A stretch of DNA of 64,000 bases from Sterolibacterium denitrificans (GTDB lineage: Bacteria > Pseudomonadota > Gammaproteobacteria > Burkholderiales > Rhodocyclaceae). Of the stretch, positions 1 through 14,441 are shown in pieces (within the stretch, counting starts at the first letter, position 1; each line of letters starts with the position of its first letter). Location of the stretch: NCBI RefSeq assembly GCF_900174485.1, contig NZ_LT837803.1, positions 1,875,305 to 1,939,304 on the forward strand, in the 5' to 3' direction. The position numbers and the translations under genes were made by a program. Below the pieces are notes generated by a model. The model was not told the DNA's origin. It did no database searches and saw only the letters and a program-made list of their open reading frames with translations.

Positions 1-51
1 AAGACATCATCTATGCTGACGGCTGGTCGTCTTCGACCTACAATCTCGTCT

Positions 52-828
52 ATGAACCCACTTAACGAACTGCGCTTTGCCGTCAGCGACCGCATCAACG
101 ATGCCGAGGTCGGGCCGAGGCACGTTCCATTGAGCCTGCTGGGTGACTTCCAGAAGGATGTTAGCGAGTTCCTGCGCGGCTCGACTAGGGATGTCGATCC
201 TGCGGAGGTGCTGGTCTCGGTGGACGAGGGATCGCTGGCGCTGGTGGCATCGGGCCTGATGGCGGCTACGACCCTGTGGGCCGACCTTGAACGCCTGCAG
301 TCCCTTGGCTCCCTGAATCTGATCGACCCCAAGCGTGCCGCCGTGGTGGAACGCTGGCAGACGAGCGCACGTCAAAATCCTCACCGCAAATACCGGGTTG
401 CCGACATGACGGCAGCGCGTATCAGCCTGTCGGTTGATGTCTCGACGGATTTCCGCCGGGTCGAGGAAGTCTGGGTGACAGTCGAAAAATATGTTCATGG
501 CAAGGTGATGGATTTGGGCGGCAAGACCAAGCCGAACGTCCATCTGGAAATGAGCGATGGCACTGTCTTGAAGGTTTCAACCACGCAAAAGCTGTTGGCG
601 CAGGAAGAGCAGAACCGTCTCTACCGTTCGGCACTCTTGCACATTAGCGCCGAGGAAAATCTGTTGACTGGCGCTCTGCGCAATCCTGTGTTGCTGGCGT
701 TCGAGGCTCACCAGCCGGCCTACGACGAGGCCGAGTTTCAACAGATGGTGCGGCGTGGCACGGCTGCATGGTCGGATGTTCCCGATGCCGCCGAATGGCT
801 GGAAGGCTTACGCGGAGGCCGGGCATGA
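52..828 (+). CDS. Hypothetical protein translationally coupled to a PIN-domain protein
   Basis: I do not recognise this family. The product is about 258 residues, soluble and mixed alpha/beta in composition, with no signal peptide or membrane segment. The ATG at 52 (MNPLNELRF) looks like a natural start. The frame stays open to the left edge and another ATG exists at 13, so a longer or truncated N-terminus cannot be excluded. Its stop overlaps the start of the PIN gene in an ATGA at 825-828, which implies co-translation. A protein co-translated ahead of a PIN nuclease is often an antitoxin or partner, but no DNA-binding motif is visible here, so that role is only inference. Confidence 0.7.
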   Translation: MNPLNELRFAVSDRINDAEVGPRHVPLSLLGDFQKDVSEFLRGSTRDVDPAEVLVSVDEGSLALVASGLMAATTLWADLERLQSLGSLNLIDPKRAAVVERWQTSARQNPHRKYRVADMTAARISLSVDVSTDFRRVEEVWVTVEKYVHGKVMDLGGKTKPNVHLEMSDGTVLKVSTTQKLLAQEEQNRLYRSALLHISAEENLLTGALRNPVLLAFEAHQPAYDEAEFQQMVRRGTAAWSDVPDAAEWLEGLRGGRA

Positions 829-1325
829 CGGCATCGGTGTTGCTCGATACCAGCTATCTGATTACGCTCGTCGATCGGAACCGCCCCCACCACGACACTG
901 CCGCCAAGTATTACCGGCTGATGCTGGAACAGCAGGTGCCCATGGTTTTCTCGGCTATCGTCGCCGCCGAGTTTGCCATCAAGCAGTCCATCACCGACCT
1001 TCCCTTGAAGAACTTTCGCTGCATTCCCTTCAACATTCCGCACGCAAACGAATCAGCACGCCTATGGAATGCACTGGGCAAGCGTGACGAAGACGACAGC
1101 CGCTCCGTGGTGCGGGATGACGTGAAGCTGCTGGGGCAAGCGGCGCGCGAGTCCATTCCGTTCATCCTGACCGAGGACGCCTCGACACTATTCAAATACT
1201 GCGAACGCCTGCGTGATGCCGGCATGTTGCAAACCAAGGCAATCAAACTCGCCGACGGATTCGACGTATGCGCCTTGCGCACGGATGGGCAACGCGGATT
1301 GGGCTTCGACGATCAGGATTCCTGA
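825..1325 (+). CDS. PIN-domain protein (putative toxin-type ribonuclease)
   Basis: The product is 166 residues with the layout of a single PIN domain, a metal-dependent RNase fold typical of VapC-like toxins. Acidic residues sit in the expected places: D8 in LLDTSYLI after the first beta strand, E49 in VAAEF, D98/D99 in VRDDVKLL and D118 in LTEDAS. The start at 825 is favoured because it gives the conserved N-terminus and overlaps the upstream stop (ATGA). The partner protein upstream is not a recognised VapB, so this is either an atypical toxin-antitoxin pair or a non-TA PIN nuclease. The family assignment is fairly secure and the role is inferred. Confidence 0.75.
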   Translation: MTASVLLDTSYLITLVDRNRPHHDTAAKYYRLMLEQQVPMVFSAIVAAEFAIKQSITDLPLKNFRCIPFNIPHANESARLWNALGKRDEDDSRSVVRDDVKLLGQAARESIPFILTEDASTLFKYCERLRDAGMLQTKAIKLADGFDVCALRTDGQRGLGFDDQDS

Positions 1326-1485
1326 CAGATCACCGGCGCAGATTTTGGTTGGCGTCTTATTCTCGGCGGCCATCATCGATGATGGCTTGCGTCAGTTCCT
1401 TGACGACCACTCGCATGATTCCGTTCTCTCGATTCCGTTCTCGAGGAAACACCGTATCTCCGTTTGCTGGAAGAAAGCGTATTTA

Positions 1486-1535
1486 TTGGACACTTTCTTA
1501 TTAAATAGCCTATGATTAGGACGAATTTGAGTGTC
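1486..1535 (+). promoter_or_regulatory. Candidate promoter and inverted repeat ahead of the Fic gene
   Basis: TTGGAC at 1486-1491 and TATGAT at 1511-1516 are separated by 19 bases, slightly long for sigma70. The arms GACACT (1489-1494) and AGTGTC (1530-1535) form an inverted repeat around the -10 box, and the -10 itself lies in CCTA-TGAT-TAGG. AbiEi-type proteins are known to autoregulate through inverted repeats, so this may be an operator for the AbiEi-like domain of the downstream protein. The rest of 1326-1540 shows no gene. Confidence 0.45.
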
Positions 1536-1540
1536 TATCC

Positions 1541-3052
1541 ATGGCTATTCCTCAAAAAAACGACATTCTCCCCGAGATCGTCTTTTCCGCTGGCGATGCG
1601 GCCCATACCAAACGCGTTCAGCGCATGGTGGGTGACGGCGTGCTGCGCAGGATTTACAGCGGGGTCTATACCAGCGTCCTCGATCTTCCCCTGGAAAGCG
1701 TCGTTCTTCGCAACTGGGGCGAGATAGCAGGCCATCTATTGCCCGGCGGGGTGGTGAGTTTTCGCTCGGCCAGGGAGGGCCGGCCTGTCGATGGTCGGCT
1801 TTACATCACCCGTGGCAGGACGCCGCGAACGATCGAGATGCCGGGGCTCAATATCCGCGTGATACCCGGCAAAGGCGCAGTGGCCGAGGGGCCGGTACAG
1901 GATGCGCCTTACAAGAGTTTGTTCATGGCCAGCGAAGTCCGCTGGCTCCTGGAAAACATGGCGGCCGGCAAGGGAGTCGCTGAACGAGTCCTGTCGCGCG
2001 AGGAAGTGGAGTGCTACCTCGATCGCGTGCTTCTACTGCGCGGTGAGCTACGCCTCAATGAGCTGCGTGACAACTGTCGCCAGTTGGCGGAGCGACTCGA
2101 TCTGCAGAAGGCATTTGGCCGTCTGGACAAAACCATGGGCGCACTGCTGGGCACGCATGAGGCGCGTCGTCTTCGCAGCCATCAAGCGCTGGCGCGCGCA
2201 GCGGGCAAGCCATACGATCCCGAGCGGATCGAGTTGTTCGACGCGCTGTTTGCCTACCTCAAAAGCAACGCCATGCCCCGGATCGCCGATCGCGCCGCAA
2301 CCGGACAAGCTCTCGAAACATTCGCGTTCTACGAAGCCTACTTCTCCAATTACATCGAAGGCACGACCTTCCTGGTGGCGGAGGCCGAGCAGATCATCTT
2401 CGAAGGCAAGGTGATTCCCAACCGGGCCGAAGACTCCCACGACATCAAAGGCACCTTCGATGCCGCGTCGCGCGCGCCCTGGCGGAATGCGCCTGCGCGG
2501 GATGCGGAATCGTTTCTCGCGTGGCTGAAATCGGTCAACGCTTTGGTGATGCAGTCCCGACCGGAAAAACATCCAGGCGAATGGAAAGACACCGCCAATC
2601 AGGTGGGCAGCACGCTGTTCGTGCTGCCGGAACTCGTGCCGGGCACGCTGCGCGAAGGCTACGAGAGAGTCCGGGCGCTCGACGATCCCTTCGCGCGTGC
2701 CTTGATGACGATGTTCGTCGTCGCCGAAGTTCACCCTTTTATCGACGGCAACGGGCGCACGGCCCGCCTGGCGATGAATGCCGAGTTGTCGGCCGCCGGG
2801 CTGTCGCGCATCATCGTGCCGACCGTGTATCGCGAGGATTATCTGTTGCCGCTGAAAAGTCTCAGCAATAGCCGAGACTCCGTGCCGTATCTGCGCGCCA
2901 TGATGCGCATCCAGGCCTGGACTGCGGCTTTCGACTACACCAGGGCACGACACGTCGTGGGAGCCGATCTCAAGGCGTGCAATGCTTTCGAGGAAGAAGC
3001 CGATAGATTCAGGCTGATTTTTCCCGAGGCGATTCAGGATGGGGAAAACTGA
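1541..3052 (+). CDS. Fic-family protein with AbiEi-like N-terminal domain
   Basis: The product is 503 residues. Residues about 1-170 resemble the winged-helix and following domain of AbiEi-type antitoxins (a 'GVLRRIYSGVY' segment near residue 30). The C-terminal half is a Fic domain with the catalytic signature HPFIDGNGRTAR at residues 398-409, expected to AMPylate or otherwise modify a protein target. An inhibitory-helix motif of the [S/T]xxxE[G/N] form is present as S269-NYI-E273-G274, N-terminal to the Fic core, which makes this a class II autoinhibited Fic. The active-site residues are intact. The start is the ATG at 1541, closely behind the candidate promoter. With the PIN pair upstream, this fits a toxin or defence cluster. 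The target is unknown. Confidence 0.85.
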   Translation: MAIPQKNDILPEIVFSAGDAAHTKRVQRMVGDGVLRRIYSGVYTSVLDLPLESVVLRNWGEIAGHLLPGGVVSFRSAREGRPVDGRLYITRGRTPRTIEMPGLNIRVIPGKGAVAEGPVQDAPYKSLFMASEVRWLLENMAAGKGVAERVLSREEVECYLDRVLLLRGELRLNELRDNCRQLAERLDLQKAFGRLDKTMGALLGTHEARRLRSHQALARAAGKPYDPERIELFDALFAYLKSNAMPRIADRAATGQALETFAFYEAYFSNYIEGTTFLVAEAEQIIFEGKVIPNRAEDSHDIKGTFDAASRAPWRNAPARDAESFLAWLKSVNALVMQSRPEKHPGEWKDTANQVGSTLFVLPELVPGTLREGYERVRALDDPFARALMTMFVVAEVHPFIDGNGRTARLAMNAELSAAGLSRIIVPTVYREDYLLPLKSLSNSRDSVPYLRAMMRIQAWTAAFDYTRARHVVGADLKACNAFEEEADRFRLIFPEAIQDGEN

Positions 3053-3226
3053 GCGCCAGCGACTTCATGCAGCTTGATTGCATCGCCATGACGTAGCTGT
3101 ACCTGCCCATTTCCGGAAGTTTCGAAGCCGTCTGCCTCTGTGTTTGATACCGGCAAGCGTTATAAAGCAGTGGTTTGTAAAACACCAAAAACCGGTTTCA
3201 TTCTCATAGCCACAAAGGTCATCTCC

Positions 3227-4000
3227 ATGTTTGCTTCCATTTCCGCACCATTTTCTTCCCGCACTTTGCTGTTTTCCCTGTTGCTTGGCTTGGGCGCATC
3301 GTTCGCTTCCGCTGCAGGCGTTGAGGCCGTCGGTGGACAGGCTGGTGCGCCGGTTTCGCCATGGAAGGGTTCCGCCGAGTTCGGTTTGTCTTCGGCGACG
3401 GGCAATACGTCGGCGCGCAGCATGAATGGCCAGCTCAAGCTGAGCTATCAACTGGACGAGTGGAAGCACACGTTCAGAGCCAGTACCGTGCAGTCACGCG
3501 AAAATGGCAAGAGCACGGTCAATCGCAGTGCGGCCGAGATGAACAGCCGTTACAGCATCAATGATCGTACCTATGCTTTCGGCAACGGCAGGGTCATGCG
3601 CGATACTTTTTCCGGCTACGACTATCAGGCCAGTCTGGCGGGCGGCCTGGGCTACACCTTCTGGAAAGCCGAGGAAGGCGAGCTGAGTGTCGAGGCGGGT
3701 CCCGGTTACCGCCGCTCGAAAATGAAGAATTTGCCTGCCGAGGACAATGCGATCGGTCTGCTCAAGGAGGATTTTTCCTACCGGTTCTCCGCAACGACGC
3801 AGTTCGAGCAGTCCCTGAGCGTGCTTTCCGGCAAGGAAAACACCGAAGCCGAACTCCAGGCCGGGTTGCGGGTGAATATGACCGATACGCTGGCGATGAA
3901 GCTTTCGCATACCGTGCAGTACAACAGCGACGTGCTTCCCGGCAAGAAGAACACGGATACCTTTACGGCCGTCAATCTGGTGTACGACTTTGCCAAATGA
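3227..4000 (+). CDS. DUF481-family outer-membrane protein (YdiY-like)
   Basis: The product is 257 residues. A Sec signal peptide is evident: a short polar N-terminus, a hydrophobic LLFSLLLGLGASFASA stretch, then cleavage near AxA. The mature part is rich in alternating polar/aromatic strands ('WKGSAEFGLSSATGNTSARS') and ends in VNLVYDFAK, typical of the DUF481 'salt-induced outer membrane protein' beta-barrel family. The ATG at 3227 is chosen over upstream in-frame starts because it puts the signal peptide at the N-terminus. The physiological role of this family is not established. It appears to be monocistronic, 117 bases before pyrG. Confidence 0.8.
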   Translation: MFASISAPFSSRTLLFSLLLGLGASFASAAGVEAVGGQAGAPVSPWKGSAEFGLSSATGNTSARSMNGQLKLSYQLDEWKHTFRASTVQSRENGKSTVNRSAAEMNSRYSINDRTYAFGNGRVMRDTFSGYDYQASLAGGLGYTFWKAEEGELSVEAGPGYRRSKMKNLPAEDNAIGLLKEDFSYRFSATTQFEQSLSVLSGKENTEAELQAGLRVNMTDTLAMKLSHTVQYNSDVLPGKKNTDTFTAVNLVYDFAK

Positions 4001-4062
4001 AGTCCGGGCCTGGGTTTGAACGCGAATCCGGGCGCAGGCGGCCTGCGGCAAGCCCTGCAAGA

Positions 4063-5770
<1,708 letters not shown>

Positions 5771-5791
5771 TCGACCGAGGCAGGCGGAATC

Positions 5792-7958
<2,167 letters not shown>

Positions 7959-7976
7959 GCCGCACTCGCCACCCAC

Positions 7977-8255
7977 ATGCGCTGGCCGACGCTGGTGCTG
8001 GTCGCCCTGATCATCCTGCTGCAGTATCCGCTGTGGCTGGGCAAGGGCGGCTGGCTACGCGTCTGGGAAGTCGATCGCCAGCTCCAGGCGCAGCGCGAGG
8101 TCAATCAGAAGCTGGAAGAGCGCAACGCCGGGCTGGATGCCGAAGTGCGCGATCTGAAGAGCGGTTCCGACGCCATCGAGGAGCACGCGCGTTTCGAACT
8201 GGGCCTGATCAAACAGGGCGAAATCTTCGTCCAGGTGCCGCAGAAGCAGCCCTGA
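7977..8255 (+). CDS. ftsB: Cell division protein FtsB
   Basis: FtsB is a small bitopic divisome protein that forms the FtsQLB complex at the septum. The product is 92 residues: one N-terminal membrane helix ([15 protein letters not shown], residues about 6-20), then a charged heptad-like coiled coil ([19 protein letters not shown]) and the C-terminal '[13 protein letters not shown]' segment seen in FtsB/DivIC proteins. It starts 18 bases after the enolase stop, the usual neighbour of ftsB. It is the last gene of the operon, and the following genes are on the other strand. Confidence 0.93.
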   Translation: MRWPTLVLVALIILLQYPLWLGKGGWLRVWEVDRQLQAQREVNQKLEERNAGLDAEVRDLKSGSDAIEEHARFELGLIKQGEIFVQVPQKQP

Positions 8256-8306
8256 GCGGCGAATCAGGCACCGGGAATGCAGTAACACTGGACAAGGCTG
8301 TGAAGA

Positions 8307-8846
8307 TCATGGCCCATGCGGCGCCGACAACGGCCGCAGATCCCTGAGATAGGACTGCCAGCGCGCCACGTAGCTGTCCGCGCCGCGCATCAATTCCTCC
8401 GCCTCGGCCGCGCTGAGGCTGCGCACGACCTTGCCCGGGGAGCCGAGGATCAGCGAGTAATCGGGATATTCCTTGCCTTCCGGGATCATCGCACCCGCCG
8501 CGACGATGCTGTGGGCGCCGATTTTCGCGCCGTTGAGGATGATCGCGCCGATGCCGATCAGCGAACCGTCGCCCACCGTGCAGCCGTGCAGCATGGCCTG
8601 ATGGCCGACGATGATGCGCTTGCCCAGGGTCAGCCGGATGCCGGCGTCGGTATGCAATACGGCGTTGTCCTGGATGTTGCTGCGCTCGCCGATGGTGATC
8701 AGATCGGTATCGCCGCGCACCACGGCGCCGAAGAAGACGCTGGCGCAGGATTCCAGCACCACCGAGCCGATGACGCTGGCCGTGTCGGCGATCCAGCTAT
8801 CCGGCGCGCAGCGCGGAACGCGGTCGCCGAGGGCGTAGAGCGGCAT
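8307..8846 (-). CDS. Gamma-carbonic-anhydrase-family protein
   Basis: The product is 179 residues with a left-handed beta-helix built from hexapeptide repeats, as in the gamma-class carbonic anhydrase/YrdA group. Histidines expected to bind metal between subunits of the trimer are seen in NAVLHTDAG and in [15 protein letters not shown], with the SNIQDN segment before them. The family either hydrates CO2 or has unknown activity, and YrdA-type members often lack measurable activity. It is 14 bases downstream of the parvulin lipoprotein gene on the same strand, so they are probably co-transcribed. Confidence 0.88.
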   Translation of the reverse strand: MPLYALGDRVPRCAPDSWIADTASVIGSVVLESCASVFFGAVVRGDTDLITIGERSNIQDNAVLHTDAGIRLTLGKRIIVGHQAMLHGCTVGDGSLIGIGAIILNGAKIGAHSIVAAGAMIPEGKEYPDYSLILGSPGKVVRSLSAAEAEELMRGADSYVARWQSYLRDLRPLSAPHGP

Positions 8847-8860
8847 CGGGCGGCCGCCGG

Positions 8861-9829
8861 TTATTTCTTGCCGCCGGCCGCTGCGCTTTCCTTCGCGGCG
8901 TCGGTGTTTTCCGCAGTCCCTTCCTGCGGCTCAGTCGCGGCAGCGGGTGCCGCAGGCGCAGGCGGTTCGGCAATCACGATCTTCGCCTTTGCCTTGAGTT
9001 CGTCCAGTTGCTTGCGCATGGCCTGTTGCTGCATCTGCTGCTTGAGCATCGGCTTGATCTGGTCGAGCGGCGCGACGTCCTTCTGCCGCGCATCGTCCAG
9101 CGCGATGATGTGGTAGCCGAACTGGGTCTTGACCGGCTCCTGGGTGATCTGGCCTTTTTCCAGCTTGTCCAGGGCGGCGCCGAACTCGGGCACCATGGCG
9201 CGCGGATCGAACCAGCCCAGATCGCCGCCGTGTTCCTTCGAGCCGGGATCCTTGGAATTCGCCTTGGCCAGCGCGGCGAAGCTCTGCGGATTCTTCTTCA
9301 ACTTGGCAATGATTTCCCGCGCCCGTTCTTCGCTGTCCACCAGAATGTGGCGCGCCTTGTATTCATTGCCGGCAAACTGGCTCTTGAGTCTGTCGTATTC
9401 GGCGGCGAGGGCTTCGTCCGTGATGGGATGGCTGGCGATCAAATCCTGCACGAAGGCATTCGACAGCGTGGTCTGCCGCGTGAGTTCGAGCTGGTCGGCG
9501 ATCTCCGGCTTCTTGTCGAGACCTTTTTTCAGCGCTTCCTGGGCGATCAGCGTCTGCATGGTGAGCTGCTCGATCACCATCTTCCGGGTTTCCGGATTCC
9601 CGGCCTGCTCGGGATTCTGGCTGCCGAAATGTTCGAGCAGCAGCGCAACCCGGCTTTCCAGGATGGGCTCGCCATTCACCATGGCAGCCACGCCTTCCTT
9701 GAGTTTCGGGGAAGTTTCGCTTTGCGCCGCTTCCTGCTTTGCCGGCGTGGAGGATTTCTGGTCGTTGCAGGCAGTCAGGACAAACGTGGCGGCAAGCAGG
9801 CTCAAAAGCAGACGGGACGGGGTGCGCAT
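8861..9829 (-). CDS. PpiC-type (parvulin) peptidyl-prolyl isomerase lipoprotein
   Basis: The product is 322 residues. The N-terminus is a lipoprotein signal with lipobox LTAC (residues about 18-21), so the mature protein should be anchored to a periplasmic membrane face. A SurA-like N-terminal chaperone region follows, then a rotamase domain containing [24 protein letters not shown] and QFGYHIIAL. The C-terminal tail is rich in Ala, Pro and Glu and is probably unstructured. It most likely assists folding of exported proteins. The next gene, a gamma-carbonic anhydrase, follows closely on the same strand. Confidence 0.9.
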   Translation of the reverse strand: MRTPSRLLLSLLAATFVLTACNDQKSSTPAKQEAAQSETSPKLKEGVAAMVNGEPILESRVALLLEHFGSQNPEQAGNPETRKMVIEQLTMQTLIAQEALKKGLDKKPEIADQLELTRQTTLSNAFVQDLIASHPITDEALAAEYDRLKSQFAGNEYKARHILVDSEERAREIIAKLKKNPQSFAALAKANSKDPGSKEHGGDLGWFDPRAMVPEFGAALDKLEKGQITQEPVKTQFGYHIIALDDARQKDVAPLDQIKPMLKQQMQQQAMRKQLDELKAKAKIVIAEPPAPAAPAAATEPQEGTAENTDAAKESAAAGGKK

Positions 9830-9883
9830 GGTGGGTTCCTGGAGGTGGATTGAAAGGTGAAGGGCAAGGAAAGGTTGATGAAT

Positions 9884-10909
9884 TCAGGGAATGGCGGTTT
9901 CCCCGGTCATGGCAACGCACTCGCGCACCAGTTCCGGGCCGCGGTAGATCAGGCCACTGTAGATCTGCACCAGCCGGGCGCCGGCAGCGAGCTTGGCGCG
10001 CGCCTGGGTGCCGTCGAGGATGCCGCCGGCCGCGATGATCGGCAGCTCGCCAGCCAGCGCGCTGGCCAGCGCGGCGACGACGGCGGTCGATTTCTCGAAC
10101 AGCGGCGCGCCGGAAAGGCCGCCCGTTTCCTGCGCGTGCCGCGAGGTTTCGACGCCTTCGCGGCCCAGCGTGGTGTTGGTGGCGATCACCGCGTCGATGC
10201 GGTGGCGGCGCAGCGCGGCGGCGATGTGCCCGATCTGCGCCGCATCGAGATCCGGCGCGATCTTCAGCGCCACGGGCACGTAGCGGCCATGCTTGTCGGC
10301 CAGTTGCGTCTGGCGCGACTTCAGCGCGGCGAGCAGCGCATCGAGTTCGTTTTCACCCTGCAACTGGCGCAGGTTCTTGGTGTTCGGCGAGGAAATATTC
10401 ACCGTGACATAGCTCGCCAGCGCATACACCTTGTCGAGACAGGCGAGGTAATCATCAGCAGCCCGTTCGATCGGCGTATCGGCATTCTTGCCGATGTTGA
10501 TGCCGAGGATGCCGGTGTACCTGGCAGCTCGCACGTTGGCCAGCAGCGCATCGACGCCGTGGTTGTTGAAGCCCATGCGGTTGATGATGGCGCGCTGCTC
10601 GGGCAGACGGAACAGGCGCGGTTTGGGATTGCCCGGCTGCGGGCGCGGCGTCACGGTGCCGATTTCGAGAAAGCCGAAGCCCAGTTTGGCCAGCCCGTCG
10701 ATGGCCTCGCCATTCTTGTCGAGACCGGCAGCCAGGCCCACGCGATTGGGAAAATCTAGTCCCATCACCCGCACGGTGGTGGCCTGCGTGATTGTCGGCG
10801 GTTCGGGCAGCAGGCAGCCGAAGCGATGCAAGCCGGCGATGGTCAGTTCGTGGGCAGTCTCGGCATCGAGGGCGAAGAGCAGGGGACGGGCAAGGGCATA
10901 AGGCAGCAT
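9884..10909 (-). CDS. pyrD: Dihydroorotate dehydrogenase (quinone), class 2
   Basis: This enzyme oxidises dihydroorotate to orotate with electron transfer to quinone, in de novo pyrimidine synthesis. The product is 341 residues, with the amphipathic N-terminal membrane-association segment of class 2 enzymes ([17 protein letters not shown]). FMN-barrel landmarks are [20 protein letters not shown] and [10 protein letters not shown], where Ser is the class 2 catalytic base, and GGIL and [10 protein letters not shown] for phosphate binding. It is on the minus strand between the parvulin gene and fumC. Confidence 0.97.
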   Translation of the reverse strand: MLPYALARPLLFALDAETAHELTIAGLHRFGCLLPEPPTITQATTVRVMGLDFPNRVGLAAGLDKNGEAIDGLAKLGFGFLEIGTVTPRPQPGNPKPRLFRLPEQRAIINRMGFNNHGVDALLANVRAARYTGILGINIGKNADTPIERAADDYLACLDKVYALASYVTVNISSPNTKNLRQLQGENELDALLAALKSRQTQLADKHGRYVPVALKIAPDLDAAQIGHIAAALRRHRIDAVIATNTTLGREGVETSRHAQETGGLSGAPLFEKSTAVVAALASALAGELPIIAAGGILDGTQARAKLAAGARLVQIYSGLIYRGPELVRECVAMTGETAIP

Positions 10910-10948
10910 GGCTGCGGATTCTATCCGTCCTGCTCCGCTTGCGCAGTA

Positions 10949-12364
<1,416 letters not shown>

Positions 12365-12540
12365 GTCTGCACCTCGCAAGTATTCAGGAAAGGGAAGGGG
12401 GAAAGGAAGAAACGAAGGACTTCAGCATAGCACCCGCCGAATCGAAAGTCCTGGCAGCGGGCGGTGCAAACGACACGGCAGGCATGCTTTCGCGCTATCC
12501 TGATGCAGTACTACATTCTTGGCAGAATAATCTCGAGCCC

Positions 12541-12661
12541 GTCATTCCTGCGCAGGTAGGAATCCAGGTGACCAAGCGGAAGCGAGAATCGCCAGCAGCC
12601 GTCATTCCCGCGCAGGCGGGAATCCAGTACCTCCCTGGGTCCCCGCTTTCGCGGGGACGAC
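12541..12661. repeat. REP-like extragenic palindromic element
   Basis: Two related modules begin GTCATTCC(T/C)GCGCAGG (12541-12567 and 12601-12627). Both end GGAATCCAG and can fold as imperfect hairpins. A third hairpin half, CCCCGCTTTCGCGGGG, follows at about 12641-12656. This is the common 'GTCATTCCCGCG...CGGGAATCCAG' family scattered between genes in Proteobacteria. It occupies the 350-base gap between fumC and the methyltransferase gene, where no coding sequence is supported. Confidence 0.85.
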
Positions 12662-12714
12662 AAATGTGTTTTTTTACGTATCAATCAGCGTGCAACACTA
12701 GACTAACGGCCATC

Positions 12715-13266
12715 ATGGAACCGACCTCGAACATCGTTACCGCCACGCCTTCGGCCTGGGTCTGCCGTTTTGCGTCCTTGATCCCGGCAGGTGGCCGCGT
12801 ACTGGATCTGGCCTGCGGCAATGGACGCCACGCCCGTCATCTTGCCGGACTCGGCCATGCCGTCGAAGCCGTCGACCGCAATGCGCAGGCACTGGAAAGC
12901 CTGGCCGGGATACCCGGCATCGAGACGCGCTGCGCCGACCTCGAAGGCGGGCCGTGGCCGTACATCGGCGCGAATTTTGCCGGGATCGTGGTGACCAATT
13001 ACCTGTGGCGGCCGCTGCTGCCCAGCCTGCTGGCCACGCTCGACAAGGGCGGCATCCTGATCTACGAAACCTACGCGGCCGGCAACGAGCGCTTCGGCAA
13101 GCCGTCGAATCCGGCCTTCCTGCTGCGCAAGGACGAACTGCGCTTCATCGTGCGCGGCCATCTCGACATCATCGCCTTCGAGCAGGGCGAGGTCACTCAA
13201 CCGCGCCCATCCGTGGTGCAGCGTATCTGCGCGGTGCGCCTGGGAGAGTTGCGTTTGCCGGAGTGA
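12715..13266 (+). CDS. Class I SAM-dependent methyltransferase
   Basis: The product is 183 residues with a Rossmann-type methyltransferase core. Motif I is VLDLACGNGRHARHLA (residues about 25-40), the acidic residue that binds the SAM ribose is in VEAVDRN, and a motif IV-like strand is IVVTNYLWRP. It is similar in size and style to TehB-like small methyltransferases. The substrate is unknown. The ATG at 12715 is chosen since upstream in-frame sequence is only REP element. It is convergent with the ABC exporter genes, and a GC-rich hairpin (GGCGCATC/GATGCGCC, 13271-13293) sits between them. Confidence 0.85.
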   Translation: MEPTSNIVTATPSAWVCRFASLIPAGGRVLDLACGNGRHARHLAGLGHAVEAVDRNAQALESLAGIPGIETRCADLEGGPWPYIGANFAGIVVTNYLWRPLLPSLLATLDKGGILIYETYAAGNERFGKPSNPAFLLRKDELRFIVRGHLDIIAFEQGEVTQPRPSVVQRICAVRLGELRLPE

Positions 13267-13305
13267 GTCTGGCGCATCCATGCCCGATGCGCCGCTGAAT
13301 TGCGG

Positions 13306-14427
13306 CTATCCCGCCAGCGCCTTCCTGAAGCGCAGCAGCGCGCCGCCGAAGTAGAGGGTGCCGATGGCGGCGCAATACGCCAGGTCCGGCCAGACCACGT
13401 CCAGTCCGGCGCTGCGGTAGAGCACCGACTGGGAAAAGCTGGTGAAGTGCGTCGAAGGTGAAATCAGCATCGCCGCGTGCATGGCCGGCGGCATTTCGTC
13501 GAGCGGGGTGATGCCGCCGGAAAGCAGGTTCATGGCGATATACACGGGCACGGCGAGCAGGGCGAACTGCGGCATGGTGCGCGCGATGGTGGCGAGGAAG
13601 ATGCCCAGCGCCGTGGTCGAGAACAGATAGACGACGATGCCGCCGACGAACAGCGGCGTCGAGCCGGCCACCGGCAGGGCCAGCCAGCCCTTGGCGACGA
13701 ACTGCAGCGAGAGGGTGGCGGCGATGACGATGATCAGGCCGCTGGCCCAGACCTTGGCCAGCATGATCTCGAACGGCTTGAGCGGCATCGCCAGCAGGTG
13801 CTCGATGGTGCCGTGCTCGCGCTCGCGGATCAGCGCCGCGCCGGTGAGGAAGATCGCCAGCAGGGTGATGTTGTTGATCAGTTGGTTGACCGCCATCAGC
13901 CAGGCGGATTCCATGTTGGCATTGAACTTGGCGCGCGTCACCAGCTTGACCGGCAGCTCGATGTTCACATCGCGCCCCCAGCTGTGGTCGATCACCGCGC
14001 GAGTGACGATGCTCTGCAGATAGCCGACCCCGGCGCCGGCCTGGGTCACTGCCGTGGCGTCGGCCAGAATCTGCACGGTCGGTTCGCGGCCGGCCTTGAC
14101 GTCGGCCTCGAAGTTCGGCGGGATGTCGATGATGAAGGTATGGCGCCCCTCATCCATGGCCTGGTCGATCTGCTCCAGCGACAGGGGCGCGGGCGGCTGG
14201 AAATAGGGCGGCCCGAGGGTATCGATGATCTGCCGCGAGAGCGCCGAGCCGTCCTCATCGACGACGGCGATCGAGGCATTGATCACGCCGAAGGCGGCGT
14301 TCTTGGTCGGCTGATAGACGGCATAGGTGAAGCCGAAGATGATCAGAAAGATCATCGCCAGATCGGTTTTCAGGCTGAACAGTTCCTTGATGCCCAGGCG
14401 GAGGATGTTCTTCAGCGAGCGCAGCAT
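13306..14427 (-). CDS. yhhJ: ABC-2 type exporter permease (YhhJ-like)
   Basis: The product is 373 residues and an ABC-2 family permease. It has an N-terminal membrane helix (LAMIFLIIFGFTYAVY), a large periplasmic domain, then five or so hydrophobic helices toward the C-terminus. Good support for the start at 14427 comes from AAGGAGG eight or so bases upstream. It follows the RbbA-like fusion protein after 14 bases and completes the order adaptor - ABC/permease fusion - permease, as in E. coli yhiI-rbbA-yhhJ. The transported substrate is unknown. Drug or peptide export is only an inference. Confidence 0.88.
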   Translation of the reverse strand: MLRSLKNILRLGIKELFSLKTDLAMIFLIIFGFTYAVYQPTKNAAFGVINASIAVVDEDGSALSRQIIDTLGPPYFQPPAPLSLEQIDQAMDEGRHTFIIDIPPNFEADVKAGREPTVQILADATAVTQAGAGVGYLQSIVTRAVIDHSWGRDVNIELPVKLVTRAKFNANMESAWLMAVNQLINNITLLAIFLTGAALIREREHGTIEHLLAMPLKPFEIMLAKVWASGLIIVIAATLSLQFVAKGWLALPVAGSTPLFVGGIVVYLFSTTALGIFLATIARTMPQFALLAVPVYIAMNLLSGGITPLDEMPPAMHAAMLISPSTHFTSFSQSVLYRSAGLDVVWPDLAYCAAIGTLYFGGALLRFRKALAG

Positions 14428-14441
14428 GCGTATCCTCCTTC

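Noticed and set aside
1213-1515. Short open frames between the PIN and Fic genes
   Set aside because: They overlap the PIN gene out of frame or the promoter region, with no start signals or motifs.
12484-12714. N-terminal extension of the methyltransferase containing repeated IPAQxGIQ peptides
   Set aside because: These peptides are translations of the REP-like element. The real domain starts at ATG 12715.
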